Shown here: one piece after another, positions 9,312 through 17,953 of the stretch
Layout of the letters: the number at the start of each line of letters is the position of its first letter
How positions within the stretch are numbered: position 1 is the first letter of the stretch
Source: Bacteroidota bacterium
Lineage (GTDB): Bacteria > Bacteroidota > Bacteroidia > Chitinophagales > Chitinophagaceae
Length of the DNA: 64,000 nt
Assembly: GCA_024640225.1 (NCBI GenBank)
Contig: JAHEFK010000016.1
Span: forward strand, 1 to 64,000
Direction of reading: 5' to 3'
Translations under genes and position numbers: made by a program
Notes under the pieces: model-generated
Database searches by the model: none
The model's input: only the letters and a program-made list of their open reading frames with translations
What the model was told of the DNA's origin: nothing

Positions 9312-9779
9312 ATGAAACGCTTTTCTTTACCCTCAATATTTATACTGAGCCTAATCTTACTCTTGGGCAGCTGTACTAAAAATGCGCGCATACAAGGTAA
9401 TGCCAACAGTATTTTGCTCTATAAAATATGCGGATCCTATGTGGGCACCTTACAACATCGTGCACAAACAAATACAGGCAGCGCTATCTACAAAGACAGT
9501 ACCAGCATCTTAGACACAATTACAATAAGCAAAATTGGCACCGATACATTTCTACTCAATAAACCCATTTGGGATATCTGCAACCCAGGATTTAAAGTAT
9601 TAAACACCTCCACTTATTTACGAAGCAGAGGCACTACTGCTTTCAATGATCATTTAGATGAAATCAATATACAATTCGATACCATTTCTCATTCCCTTAG
9701 TATTCATAAACATTATGTGTTCGTTAGTTCTTGGCTTATGGAAAACTGGGATGACTTTTCTGGCATCCAAGTTCCCTAA
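9312..9779 (+). CDS. Hypothetical lipoprotein
   Basis: A 155-residue protein with a lipoprotein signal: hydrophobic segment 6-19 and lipobox LLGSC with Cys21. The mature part begins TKNARIQGNAN and is rich in Ser, Thr and Ile, with a beta-strand-like pattern (GSYVGTLQHRAQTN, DTITISKIGTDTFLL). This resembles the short lipocalin-like lipoproteins common in Bacteroidota, but no family was recognised with certainty. It is a single gene, divergent from DUF1801 and convergent with the PiT transporter, with a shared terminator downstream. A TAATTTAG sequence at 9287-9294 is a weak -7 candidate. Confidence 0.7.
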   Translation: MKRFSLPSIFILSLILLLGSCTKNARIQGNANSILLYKICGSYVGTLQHRAQTNTGSAIYKDSTSILDTITISKIGTDTFLLNKPIWDICNPGFKVLNTSTYLRSRGTTAFNDHLDEINIQFDTISHSLSIHKHYVFVSSWLMENWDDFSGIQVP

Positions 9780-9787
9780 AATCTAAA

Positions 9788-9823
9788 TAAAAAAAGCCCC
9801 ATCGTTTGATGGGGCTTTTTTTT
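9788..9823. terminator. Bidirectional terminator
   Basis: A perfect 13-bp stem (9791-9803 with 9808-9820, core AAGCCCCATC) has the loop GTTT and A/T runs on both sides. It lies between the convergent lipoprotein and PiT transporter genes, so it can serve both strands. Confidence 0.88.
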
Positions 9824-9837
9824 ATTTAACTACTATG

Positions 9838-11514
9838 CTATTTCACAAAGAAACTCACTATCCAGTATACCAAGCCTGCTACTGCAGCACTTACTGGAAT
9901 GGTAAGAATCCAAGCCCAAATTAAATTAAAGGTAACGCCCCATCTTACAGCCGATAAGCGTCTTGATGCGCCTACACCCATAATAGCACCAGTGATCGTA
10001 TGTGTTGTAGAAACCGGAATACCCATTTGTTCGGTCATGAACAACGTGAAGGCACCTGCCGTTTCAGCTGTTACACCTTCTAACGGACTAACCTTTGTGA
10101 TTTTAGAACCCATTGTTTTAACAATTTTCCAACCACCACTCAAGGTTCCTAAACCTATTGCAGTATAACATGCTAAAGGCACCCAAGGCAATTCTTTTAA
10201 AGCGGCACCAACATCGCCGTACTTTTGACTATTGTAAGCCACAAAAGCAGCACCAATAATACCCATTACTTTTTGCGCATCATTACCACCATGTCCTAAA
10301 CTGAAGGCTGCAGAGGATAATAATTGTAAACGCTTAAAAATATTTGCTTTTCTAAAAGCATTAGGCTCTCTCAAAACATCTACATATAAATAAGTAAGAA
10401 TGAAAATAACTACTAAACCTATCAAGCAATTTACTAAGAACGAATTATCTGCTTTTTTAAGCGCTTTCACCACTTCGGTTTTAGCATTAATTTCAGCAAT
10501 AGCTTTTCCAATTTTTTCTTGTTGCTTTTCAGACAATACAAATGTTGATGAAAGGGTATCTAATAAAACCGCATTATCAACCGTACCATAAAGTGCATAG
10601 AGTTTTTTACCCTCATCTAATTTTTTAGTGATGCTATCGGCAATAACTTTTACACTGGCATCTGTTTTACCTAATTTCGTTAAGCTATCCATTTTAAAGG
10701 CTTTTTTCAAAGCATCTTTAACACGAGTGCTTTCAATTGGTTTTAATAAACCATTATGCTGCATACTATCTGCAACGAAATCTGCGCCAATTTTATCATA
10801 CTTCGCAACAAAGACCATGGCTTCGCTGGTATGTTTTTTAGCTTTTTCTAATTTTACTTTTACTTCTTCGTTGCTAGGATCTTTAGCTACTTCTTTTTCG
10901 TATTTATCAACCTTGTACAACTTAGAGATATTTTCTTGCATTTTATTTTGCTCGAAAATATTGAATAAGAAAACTGTAAAAATAGTAGTAACAATAATGA
11001 TGCCGATTCTAGCCCATACATTGCGCATGATAGTAACCAAGGTCATGAACATGGATATCGCCATACCAATAATAGGTGCCAAGAAAATAAACAAAACCGT
11101 TTTACCGATTTTTTCCATTTCTACGATGCTGCTGAATGCCACAAAACCTTTAGTCATGTAAGCATGCGTAATAGCAGCACCAGCAAAACCACCTATAAGT
11201 GTATGGGATGACGAGGAAGGAATACCAAACCACCAGGTTAGTAAATTCCAAAATATAGCTGCAATCAAACCAGAGAAAATAACGGGCAAGGTAATAAACT
11301 CAGGATATACCGTTTTACCAATAGTATTAGCAACCGCATGATCTTGAAATATAAAATAGGCAGCAAAGTTGAATGCAGCAGCCCAAATTACCGCTTGGAC
11401 TGGCGAAAGCACTTTGGTAGAAACAATCGTTGCGATTGAGTTAGCGGCATCGTGAAAACCATTGATATAATCAAATATCAAGGCCAATGCAATAATGACA
11501 ATTAAAAAGGTCAT
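9838..11514 (-). CDS. PiT-family inorganic phosphate transporter with long central insert
   Basis: A 558-residue inner-membrane carrier for low-affinity, cation-coupled phosphate uptake. The two PiT signature repeats are present: FDYINGFHDAANSIATIVSTK near residue 14 and SLGHGGNDAQKVMG in the second half, each inside bundles of hydrophobic helices. Between the halves, residues about 185-350 form a charged, Lys/Glu/Asp-rich segment with coiled-coil character, making the protein longer than common bacterial PiT proteins. It is the last gene of the porin-DUF47-PiT operon, 15 nt after the DUF47 gene. DUF47 proteins are the usual regulators of PiT carriers. Confidence 0.92.
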   Translation of the reverse strand: MTFLIVIIALALIFDYINGFHDAANSIATIVSTKVLSPVQAVIWAAAFNFAAYFIFQDHAVANTIGKTVYPEFITLPVIFSGLIAAIFWNLLTWWFGIPSSSSHTLIGGFAGAAITHAYMTKGFVAFSSIVEMEKIGKTVLFIFLAPIIGMAISMFMTLVTIMRNVWARIGIIIVTTIFTVFLFNIFEQNKMQENISKLYKVDKYEKEVAKDPSNEEVKVKLEKAKKHTSEAMVFVAKYDKIGADFVADSMQHNGLLKPIESTRVKDALKKAFKMDSLTKLGKTDASVKVIADSITKKLDEGKKLYALYGTVDNAVLLDTLSSTFVLSEKQQEKIGKAIAEINAKTEVVKALKKADNSFLVNCLIGLVVIFILTYLYVDVLREPNAFRKANIFKRLQLLSSAAFSLGHGGNDAQKVMGIIGAAFVAYNSQKYGDVGAALKELPWVPLACYTAIGLGTLSGGWKIVKTMGSKITKVSPLEGVTAETAGAFTLFMTEQMGIPVSTTHTITGAIMGVGASRRLSAVRWGVTFNLIWAWILTIPVSAAVAGLVYWIVSFFVK

Positions 11515-11529
11515 GTTAAAAAAGTTTTA

Positions 11530-12177
11530 TTATGCGTATTTAATAATAATAGATTCAATCACATTAGCAGCATCTTCACACTTATCGGTAACGATTTCTA
11601 ACATTTGATATAGATCTTTTTTCTTGATCACTTCTATTGGATCTTTCTCCGTGCTAAACAAAGCCACCATAGAGCTATCTAATAAATCATCCGCTTCGTT
11701 TTCAAAACTGTTGATACGAACACAAGCTTCTGTAATCGCGCGCATATTTTTCATGCCTCTCAACTCTTTAACTCCTTTATGCAATTCACTAATAGAATTA
11801 TGAATTACGGTAGAGAAACTTTTGGTTGAAGCATCAATATCCACCATATTATAGTTAACGATACGTTTTGCAGCACCCCATATATAATCTGCGACATCAT
11901 CTAATGAAGTAGCTAAATAGTGAATATCCTCTCTATCGAACGGGGTAATAAAATTTCTACCTAATTCAATAAAAATTTGATGGGTTACCTCATCGTTTTT
12001 ATGTTCTAAATCTTCTAGGCTTTTCAAAAGCGCTACTCGCTTTTGATAATCAGTTTCATGCATCGCTTCATGAAAAGTTGCCCCCATTTGAGCTAATGTA
12101 GACGTTACTTGTTCAAACAAAGAATAAAACGTTTTGTCTTTTGGTTGAAAGAAATTTAAAATGGATTTAAGTGACAT
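11530..12177 (-). CDS. DUF47 (PhoU-like) phosphate transport regulator
   Basis: A 215-residue, all-helical soluble protein of the DUF47/PhoU_div family. The family pattern includes FYSLFEQVTSTLAQMGATFHE, EDLEHKNDEVTHQIF, TPFDREDIHYLATSLDDVADYI, and INSFENEADDLLDSSM. The conserved acidic E/DxxxD repeats are the metal-binding positions of PhoU-like proteins. It sits between the porin and PiT genes with short gaps (33 and 15 nt), the standard arrangement in which DUF47 modulates or couples to PiT. The start ATG at 12177 gives a typical MSLKSILNFFQPKDK opening. Confidence 0.92.
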   Translation of the reverse strand: MSLKSILNFFQPKDKTFYSLFEQVTSTLAQMGATFHEAMHETDYQKRVALLKSLEDLEHKNDEVTHQIFIELGRNFITPFDREDIHYLATSLDDVADYIWGAAKRIVNYNMVDIDASTKSFSTVIHNSISELHKGVKELRGMKNMRAITEACVRINSFENEADDLLDSSMVALFSTEKDPIEVIKKKDLYQMLEIVTDKCEDAANVIESIIIKYA

Positions 12178-12210
12178 AGATTTAAATTTAATGGTTTATT
12201 TGAAAAAGGA

Positions 12211-13551
12211 TTAAAAACGATATTGAATTCGACATGTAAAGATATTATCTTTTAGATCACCCGTATAATTTACAAGGCTAGTTTTCTCATTGTTAACAAT
12301 AGCATAATATACGCATAACTTTAAATTCGTATTAGCATAATAATTATATCCAATACCTATTGTAGTAAATTTAATATCTGCAGCAGTAAATCCTTTAGTA
12401 GGGTCTATAGACAAACCGGCAACTTTTGTATTAGGGTCATACCAGTCATATTTTAATACTAGTTGGTGTTTAGCACTTCCTAAATGTTGTAAATAATAGA
12501 TATACGCTCCATTAAAATTACGCTCGCACAAGCCTTGACTAATGCCATTTGTAACTGGATAAACGCCTGGCGATTCCGAATTAGAAACAGTACCTGATTG
12601 CGTTCCAGCAATATATTCAGCTCTTAATTCTGAAAAACCTACTTTATTTGGAATTTTCACTTGTACATCCGCTCCGTAATACGTTCTTTTAGCAATTCGG
12701 CCCACATTAGTCGCGGATGAATCTTTAACTAAAACGTACCCCCCTCCATTATCTTTATGAGAATACATCAGGTTACTCTGATTGGTAATCCCTCCAAAAT
12801 AACCCGAAACGCCTCCAGTAAGTGTACTTTTAGACTTACCAATTTTCAGGGTTTTCGTACTAATTCTACCAATGATATCTTTATGACTATCATAATCTGT
12901 TGAAGTAGACACCATATTTCCACTTACTGTTTGGGCAGATAATCCTTGTCCATTGAACACGCCAATATTAGCTATTAACCAATTAGCATGTTTCAATTTC
13001 ACTCTAGGCTCAAATGTTAACATCACCCCCATATCACGTTCTGTTTTCATAAGAATTTGCGACATTCTTCCACGTTCAGGACTTTCTCTATCTGCAGAAC
13101 CCAAATTCACTTCATAACCAAACGGACGAGCAAACATACCGGTGGTTATTGAGAATAAATTGTATTTGGTATCGAAGATACGGCCCCAAAAGTCTCTAAT
13201 AAAAAAACCTCGTTCCGTACCATCAAATTGAAAAACAAAATGAACCGTAGGCTGGTTTTTTTCATTAAAATTGGCATAGTCCATTCTTAAACGACCTCTT
13301 CTAAGCATAAATCGATTATTGGAATTAGCACTAAAATCGCCACCTTCATAGTTTTTAGCGCCTGCAGTGTCCGCCATTTGAAATTGTGCTTGAATATATC
13401 CCGAGAATTTTAATCGGTCATATTTTTTGTAAATGCCATACATACTCTTACCTAATGGGGATGTCGTATCCATCATATCAGTAAGCATTTTTTGCGCACG
13501 CCCTTGTTGTGTTATACTAACAAATAGTGCAAAAAGTAGTATTTTTTTCAT
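12211..13551 (-). CDS. OprO/OprP-type phosphate-selective porin
   Basis: A 446-residue outer-membrane beta-barrel. The signal peptide is about 1-20 (ending QQGRAQ). The mature protein shows the porin O/P pattern: KFSGYIQAQFQM near the start, RFMLRRGRLRMDYANF, a segment of alternating hydrophobic strands with many Tyr/Lys/Arg, and a C-terminal strand ending IFTCRIQYRF (terminal Phe, as required for BAM recognition). The gene heads the phosphate operon, so it probably admits phosphate or other anions to the periplasm for PiT. A TAGTTTTG -7 element lies about 30 nt upstream. Confidence 0.88.
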   Translation of the reverse strand: MKKILLFALFVSITQQGRAQKMLTDMMDTTSPLGKSMYGIYKKYDRLKFSGYIQAQFQMADTAGAKNYEGGDFSANSNNRFMLRRGRLRMDYANFNEKNQPTVHFVFQFDGTERGFFIRDFWGRIFDTKYNLFSITTGMFARPFGYEVNLGSADRESPERGRMSQILMKTERDMGVMLTFEPRVKLKHANWLIANIGVFNGQGLSAQTVSGNMVSTSTDYDSHKDIIGRISTKTLKIGKSKSTLTGGVSGYFGGITNQSNLMYSHKDNGGGYVLVKDSSATNVGRIAKRTYYGADVQVKIPNKVGFSELRAEYIAGTQSGTVSNSESPGVYPVTNGISQGLCERNFNGAYIYYLQHLGSAKHQLVLKYDWYDPNTKVAGLSIDPTKGFTAADIKFTTIGIGYNYYANTNLKLCVYYAIVNNEKTSLVNYTGDLKDNIFTCRIQYRF

Positions 13552-13581
13552 GTTATCTTTTTATGAATTAATTGTTAAGTG

Positions 13582-13589
13582 CAAAACTA
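13582..13589 (-). promoter_or_regulatory. Putative -7 element of the phosphate operon
   Basis: The minus-strand sequence TAGTTTTG matches the Bacteroidota -7 consensus TAnnTTTG, 30 nt before the porin ATG. No clear TTTG at -33 is present, so the call rests on the -7 box and its position. Confidence 0.4.
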
Positions 13590-13748
13590 TTACCCCTTTT
13601 TAAGAATTAAAAGAAATAATAGAAAGTTAATAATTTGGTAACATTGGATTTACACTAATACTATATGCATTTTCTTTAAATCGAAGTCAATTGGCAGCTC
13701 AATGCAACAAATTCAATATTAAACGGTATTTTTACAACCTTAATTCTG

Positions 13749-15950
13749 GTGCTTTTGCAAGACAAGCTATTACTACTTACACCGCCATTTACCCAATTAA
13801 ATACGCCTTACCCCGCAACGGCGTATTTGAAAGGCTTTCTGAATACCAAAAAGATTTGCTCTTTTCAGGTAGACCTGGGTATTGAAGTACTCTTAGCCGT
13901 ATTTTCGAAAAAAGGATTAGAACATGTTTTTGAGCAATATGTTGCTACCGATACGTATTCTGAAAACGCCCAACGAATAGCCTTACTTAAAGATCACTAT
14001 TGTAATACGATTGATGCCGTCATTTCCTTTTTACAAGGCAAAAACCCCAATTTAGCACATCTTATCGCTCAACGCAGTTTCCTACCCGAAGCTAATCGAT
14101 TTGCGCAGATTGAAGATTTGCAATGGGCATTTGGTGCCATGGGCATTCAAGACAAAGCCAAATATATTGCAACTATGTACTTGGAGGATGTGGCCGATTT
14201 TATTCAAGAATGCATCGATCCGCATTTTGGTTTTAGTCGCTACGCAGAAAAAATAAGTCGTTCAGCCAACCGCTTCGACGAACTACACCATGCACTAGAA
14301 AACAACTTGAGCTTTATAGACACCTATACCATTGCCTTACTAAAAGAGAAAATAGAACAAGAACAACCTACCGTCGTAGCCATTAGCGTTCCCTTTCCAG
14401 GCAATCTCTATGCTGCTTTGCGTTGTGGCCAATTTATAAAAAACAACTACCCACACATTAAAGTAGCGCTGGGTGGCGGCTATGCCAATACCGAATTGCG
14501 CAGCATTGAAGACAAACGCGTTTTTGCCTATGTCGATTTTATTTGCTTGGATGATGGAGAAGCCCCTATGGAACAATTACTTGCTTATTGCAAGGGAACA
14601 ATAGAAGCTACCGACCTTAAACGCACTTTTTTAGTACAAGATAACGAACTCGTTTATAGCAATTCTAGCGCTTGCAAGGATTATAAACAAGCTGACGTGG
14701 GCACACCTGATTACAGTGATTTACGACTCGATCAATATATCTCTGTAATAGAAATGATCAACCCCATGCATAGCCTATGGAGTGATGGCAGATGGAATAA
14801 ACTCACCATGGCACATGGTTGTTATTGGGGCAAATGCACCTTCTGTGATATTTCGCTAGATTATATCAAACTGTACGAACCAGTGGCTGCCAGTTTGCTC
14901 TGCGATAGAATGGAAGCCATTATTCAACAAACAGGCACGAATGGTTTTCATTTTGTAGACGAGGCAGCACCGCCTTCTTTAATGCAGGCATTAGCCCTTG
15001 AAATCATAAAAAGAAAATTAGTTGTTGCATGGTGGACCAATATCCGCTTTGAGAAAAAATTTACCCGCGACCTGTGTCTGCTCTTAAAAAAAGCAGGTTG
15101 TATTGGAGTGTCTGGTGGATTGGAAGTGGCCTCTGATCGCTTATTAGCCTTAATTCAAAAAGGCATTACAGTAGCGCAAGTAGCTAAAGTAAACCAACAT
15201 TTTTGTGAGGCCGGCATTATGGTGCATGCCTATCTGATGTATGGTTTCCCAACGCAAACCGCACAAGAAACGATTGACTCCTTGGAGATGGTGCGACAAT
15301 TATTTGAAGCTAACATTTTGCATTCTGCATATTGGCATCAGTTTACCATGACCGTTCATAGCCCCGTTGGTATGCATCCTGAAAAATTTCAAGTTGAAAT
15401 TGCCACCCCTGAAAAGGGTTCGTTTGCTAATAATGATCTCCTCCATATCGACCCAACAGGAACAGATCACGAAGCCTATAGCTATGGCTTAAAAAAGTCG
15501 CTTTTCAATTATATGCATAAAGCCTGCTTCGATTATCCTTTGCATAAATGGTTTGATTTCAAAGTGCCGAAAACGAGCATAGCTAGCGACTTTATAAAAA
15601 CAGCTTTAGAAAATTCCGATGTAAACTCCGCAAGTCCTCACGCAAAAGTCATTTTTTTAGGCAGTCAACCTAGCTTAAGCATTCAAACGAAATCTAAAAA
15701 AGGAGCTACTTGGGAAGTTGCAAGTTTGAAATTTACAAATCCCCAAGGCGACCTAGAAATTAAAGTAGCACCAGAACAAGGAACATGGTTAGCCTTTATA
15801 TTAAAAGCGCTCCATAATAGCCAAGAAAAAACATGGACGCTCAAAGAAATTAAAGCCCATTACGAGCAAAATGGTTTGGAAGACTTTGAACTATTTTGGG
15901 ATAATAAACCTATCAATTCCTTGTATAAAGTGGGGTTATACCATTTGTAA
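13749..15950 (+). CDS. B12-binding-domain radical SAM protein, CX4CX2C variant
   Basis: A protein of about 733 residues starting at GTG 13749; no ATG precedes the conserved LLLLTPPFTQLNTPYPATAYL opening, so a GTG or nearby TTG start is required. The N-terminal half contains a cobalamin-binding-like Rossmann domain (PTVVAISVPFPGNLYAAL ... VALGGGYANTELR). The radical SAM core begins at GCYWGKCTFCD, with Cys358, Cys363 and Cys366; the first spacing is four residues instead of the classical three. It continues with GGLEVASDRLLALIQKGIT and YLMYGFPTQTAQET. The reaction is unknown. The stop codon abuts the ATG of a pseudouridine synthase gene, so the two are translationally adjacent. Confidence 0.85.
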   Translation: MLLQDKLLLLTPPFTQLNTPYPATAYLKGFLNTKKICSFQVDLGIEVLLAVFSKKGLEHVFEQYVATDTYSENAQRIALLKDHYCNTIDAVISFLQGKNPNLAHLIAQRSFLPEANRFAQIEDLQWAFGAMGIQDKAKYIATMYLEDVADFIQECIDPHFGFSRYAEKISRSANRFDELHHALENNLSFIDTYTIALLKEKIEQEQPTVVAISVPFPGNLYAALRCGQFIKNNYPHIKVALGGGYANTELRSIEDKRVFAYVDFICLDDGEAPMEQLLAYCKGTIEATDLKRTFLVQDNELVYSNSSACKDYKQADVGTPDYSDLRLDQYISVIEMINPMHSLWSDGRWNKLTMAHGCYWGKCTFCDISLDYIKLYEPVAASLLCDRMEAIIQQTGTNGFHFVDEAAPPSLMQALALEIIKRKLVVAWWTNIRFEKKFTRDLCLLLKKAGCIGVSGGLEVASDRLLALIQKGITVAQVAKVNQHFCEAGIMVHAYLMYGFPTQTAQETIDSLEMVRQLFEANILHSAYWHQFTMTVHSPVGMHPEKFQVEIATPEKGSFANNDLLHIDPTGTDHEAYSYGLKKSLFNYMHKACFDYPLHKWFDFKVPKTSIASDFIKTALENSDVNSASPHAKVIFLGSQPSLSIQTKSKKGATWEVASLKFTNPQGDLEIKVAPEQGTWLAFILKALHNSQEKTWTLKEIKAHYEQNGLEDFELFWDNKPINSLYKVGLYHL

Positions 15951-16547
15951 ATGGAAGCACTTCGTTATTTTATTATCAATAAACCGAGAGGCATGTTGTC
16001 GCAATTTAAAAGCGATGGAGATGCTGTATTATTAGGCGACTTATCGTATACCTTTCCCGAAGGCACCAATGCGGTGGGTCGATTAGATAAAGACTCTGAA
16101 GGCTTATTATTGCTTACCAACAATAAAAAAATAGTACGCTTACTTTTTCAAAGTAAAATACCTCATTACCGCGTATATGCTGTGCTGGTTGCAGGGATCG
16201 TAACTGACGAAACTATTGAGGAATGGCGTGCAGGAGTTCCCATTCGTATTGGCGAAAGCACCCACTTCACTACCACTGCATGTAAAGTAAAACGCATTGA
16301 GGATCCTGAAAATACCCTTTACGATTATAAAATAACTAACACGCGCATACCAGAAACTTGGTTGGAGTTCACCTTACAAGAAGGGCGTTTTCATCAAGTG
16401 CGAAAAATGGTTTTTAGTAAAGGACATCGATGCAAACGACTCATAAGAACAGCTATTGAGCAAATTGAATTAAACCCTTTATTACCAGGTGATGTGAAAG
16501 AACTCAACGAAGTCGATTTTTTTAATCGATTAAATCTTTCCCTTTAA
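15951..16547 (+). CDS. rRNA/tRNA pseudouridine synthase, RluE-like
   Basis: A 198-residue RsuA/RluE-type pseudouridine synthase without an S4 domain. It begins directly with the catalytic domain (RYFIINKPRGMLSQF), has catalytic Asp46 in VGRLDKDSEGLLLLTN, and carries the later motif LEFTLQEGRFHQVRKM. The length and lack of S4 fit RluE, which modifies 23S rRNA U2457 in E. coli, but the target here is inferred. The ATG immediately follows the TAA of the radical SAM gene (TAAATG), so translation is probably coupled. It converges with the helicase gene, with stops 5 nt apart. Confidence 0.9.
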   Translation: MEALRYFIINKPRGMLSQFKSDGDAVLLGDLSYTFPEGTNAVGRLDKDSEGLLLLTNNKKIVRLLFQSKIPHYRVYAVLVAGIVTDETIEEWRAGVPIRIGESTHFTTTACKVKRIEDPENTLYDYKITNTRIPETWLEFTLQEGRFHQVRKMVFSKGHRCKRLIRTAIEQIELNPLLPGDVKELNEVDFFNRLNLSL

Positions 16548-16552
16548 TTTCC

Positions 16553-17884
16553 TTATCTTTTTTTAGGTCTGCTTTTAGGCTTACCATATTTTTTAAGCAT
16601 CTTATCTTTATGACTAACCTTTTTGTTGGTTTTAGAATTTTTAGCCGACTTTTCATGGAAAGCACTCCCTGCATTAGGATCGCGTTTCAAAGGTTTTATG
16701 AAATCCGTTTTCATTCTAATCACCGGCATTTCTTCTGCAATTAACACTTCCGAAATTTCAATATTTTCTGGGAGCACTGATGTTGCAATGGGCTGTTGCA
16801 TCAACTGTTCGATGGCTTCCACAAAAGGCATTTCTTTTTCGGTCGCAAAACTGATAGCAATCCCTTTTTTATCTGCCCTACCAGTTCTACCAATTCTATG
16901 AATATAATTTTCTGGCGTATCGGGAATATCGAAATTGATAACATGTGTAACCTCGGCGACATCCAATCCACGTGCAATAATATCCGTAGCAATTAAACAC
17001 GTATAATCGCCTTTTTCAAATTTTTGCACCGTCGCAAAACGATTATTTTGTGCTTTATTGGAGTGAATAACACCAACTTGTTCGCCCAAAACAGGCGTTA
17101 GGGATTCAAATACTTTATCGGCAAATTTCTTGGTGCTAACAAATACCAACACTTTCGTCATGCTCTTGTCTGTTTGCAACAAGCTACTTAAATAATCAAT
17201 TTTAGTGTTGAAATTTGGTACGGCAGTTAAGGACTGATCAATTTGTAACAATGGCGTACCGGTTGGCGCAGCGGTAATTTGCTCTGGACTTTTAAAATAA
17301 ACCTGCAATAATTTTTCTACATCATCTGTAATAGTAGCGGAGAATAAAAGATTTTGTCTTTTCTCTGGTAGATTATCTAAGATGCGTTCGATTTGTACTC
17401 TAAATCCCAAATTCAACATCTCATCCATCTCATCAATCACTAATTTTTTTACCGCTTTTAATTTGAGTGAGCCACTTAAAAATAAATCATACAAACGACC
17501 AGGCGTTCCAATTACAATATTACACCCCTGCTCTAAAGCATTCATTTGGTTGCGCATATTGACCCCTCCATAAACACCTTGAATGTCTATACTCATGGAA
17601 GCACTCAATAATTTGGCCGCTTTTAAAACTTGTAAAACCAATTCTCTCGTAGGCACTAAAATAATAACCGAAGGTGTTTTGTCATTAGTAAAAACAAATT
17701 GCCTTAAGATCGGCAATAAATAAGCAAAGGTCTTTCCCGTTCCGGTTTGTGCAATACCACAAACATCTTTACCCGACATGATGGTGTTGAATGATTTATA
17801 TTGAATAGGTGTTGGTTGTTGCAAACCCATTTTTTTTAAAGCAAGAATTAAGGGCTTATTTAAATTTAAATCATCAAAAGTCAT
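16553..17884 (-). CDS. DEAD-box ATP-dependent RNA helicase (DEMD motif)
   Basis: A 443-residue RNA helicase, RhlE/DbpA-like. The Q motif TPIQ is at 25-28, motif I AQTGTGKT at 45-52, Ia PTREL at 78-82, Ib TPGR, motif II DEMD at 151-154 (Met in place of Ala), motif III SAT at 182-184, and motif VI HRIGRTGR. The C-terminus is a basic tail (KKYGKPKSRPKKR) typical for nonspecific RNA contact. It probably acts in ribosome assembly or RNA turnover in the cytoplasm. It is a single gene that converges with the pseudouridine synthase. Confidence 0.93.
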   Translation of the reverse strand: MTFDDLNLNKPLILALKKMGLQQPTPIQYKSFNTIMSGKDVCGIAQTGTGKTFAYLLPILRQFVFTNDKTPSVIILVPTRELVLQVLKAAKLLSASMSIDIQGVYGGVNMRNQMNALEQGCNIVIGTPGRLYDLFLSGSLKLKAVKKLVIDEMDEMLNLGFRVQIERILDNLPEKRQNLLFSATITDDVEKLLQVYFKSPEQITAAPTGTPLLQIDQSLTAVPNFNTKIDYLSSLLQTDKSMTKVLVFVSTKKFADKVFESLTPVLGEQVGVIHSNKAQNNRFATVQKFEKGDYTCLIATDIIARGLDVAEVTHVINFDIPDTPENYIHRIGRTGRADKKGIAISFATEKEMPFVEAIEQLMQQPIATSVLPENIEISEVLIAEEMPVIRMKTDFIKPLKRDPNAGSAFHEKSAKNSKTNKKVSHKDKMLKKYGKPKSRPKKR

Positions 17885-17910
17885 AAAAGATAGTTTGCTA
17901 AATAATAAAA

Positions 17911-17936
17911 ATATGGATGCCTTGAGGCATCCATAT
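17911..17936 (-). terminator. Rho-independent terminator of the GH3-RmlC-ALDH operon
   Basis: A perfect 11-bp stem (17911-17921 with 17926-17936, ATATGGATGCC) has the loop TTGA and is followed by U-rich sequence on the minus transcript. It lies 18 nt beyond the ALDH stop. Confidence 0.8.
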
Positions 17937-17953
17937 CATAAAGTTGTTGTTTC

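Noticed and set aside
13691-13885. A 64-codon plus-strand frame at the beginning of the radical SAM gene
   Set aside because: It overlaps the conserved N-terminus of the radical SAM protein in another frame and shows no recognisable protein pattern.
17420-17440. DEMD in place of DEAD in the helicase motif II
   Set aside because: The essential Asp-Glu-x-Asp is kept; variation at the third position occurs in DExD-box helicases and does not suggest loss of activity.
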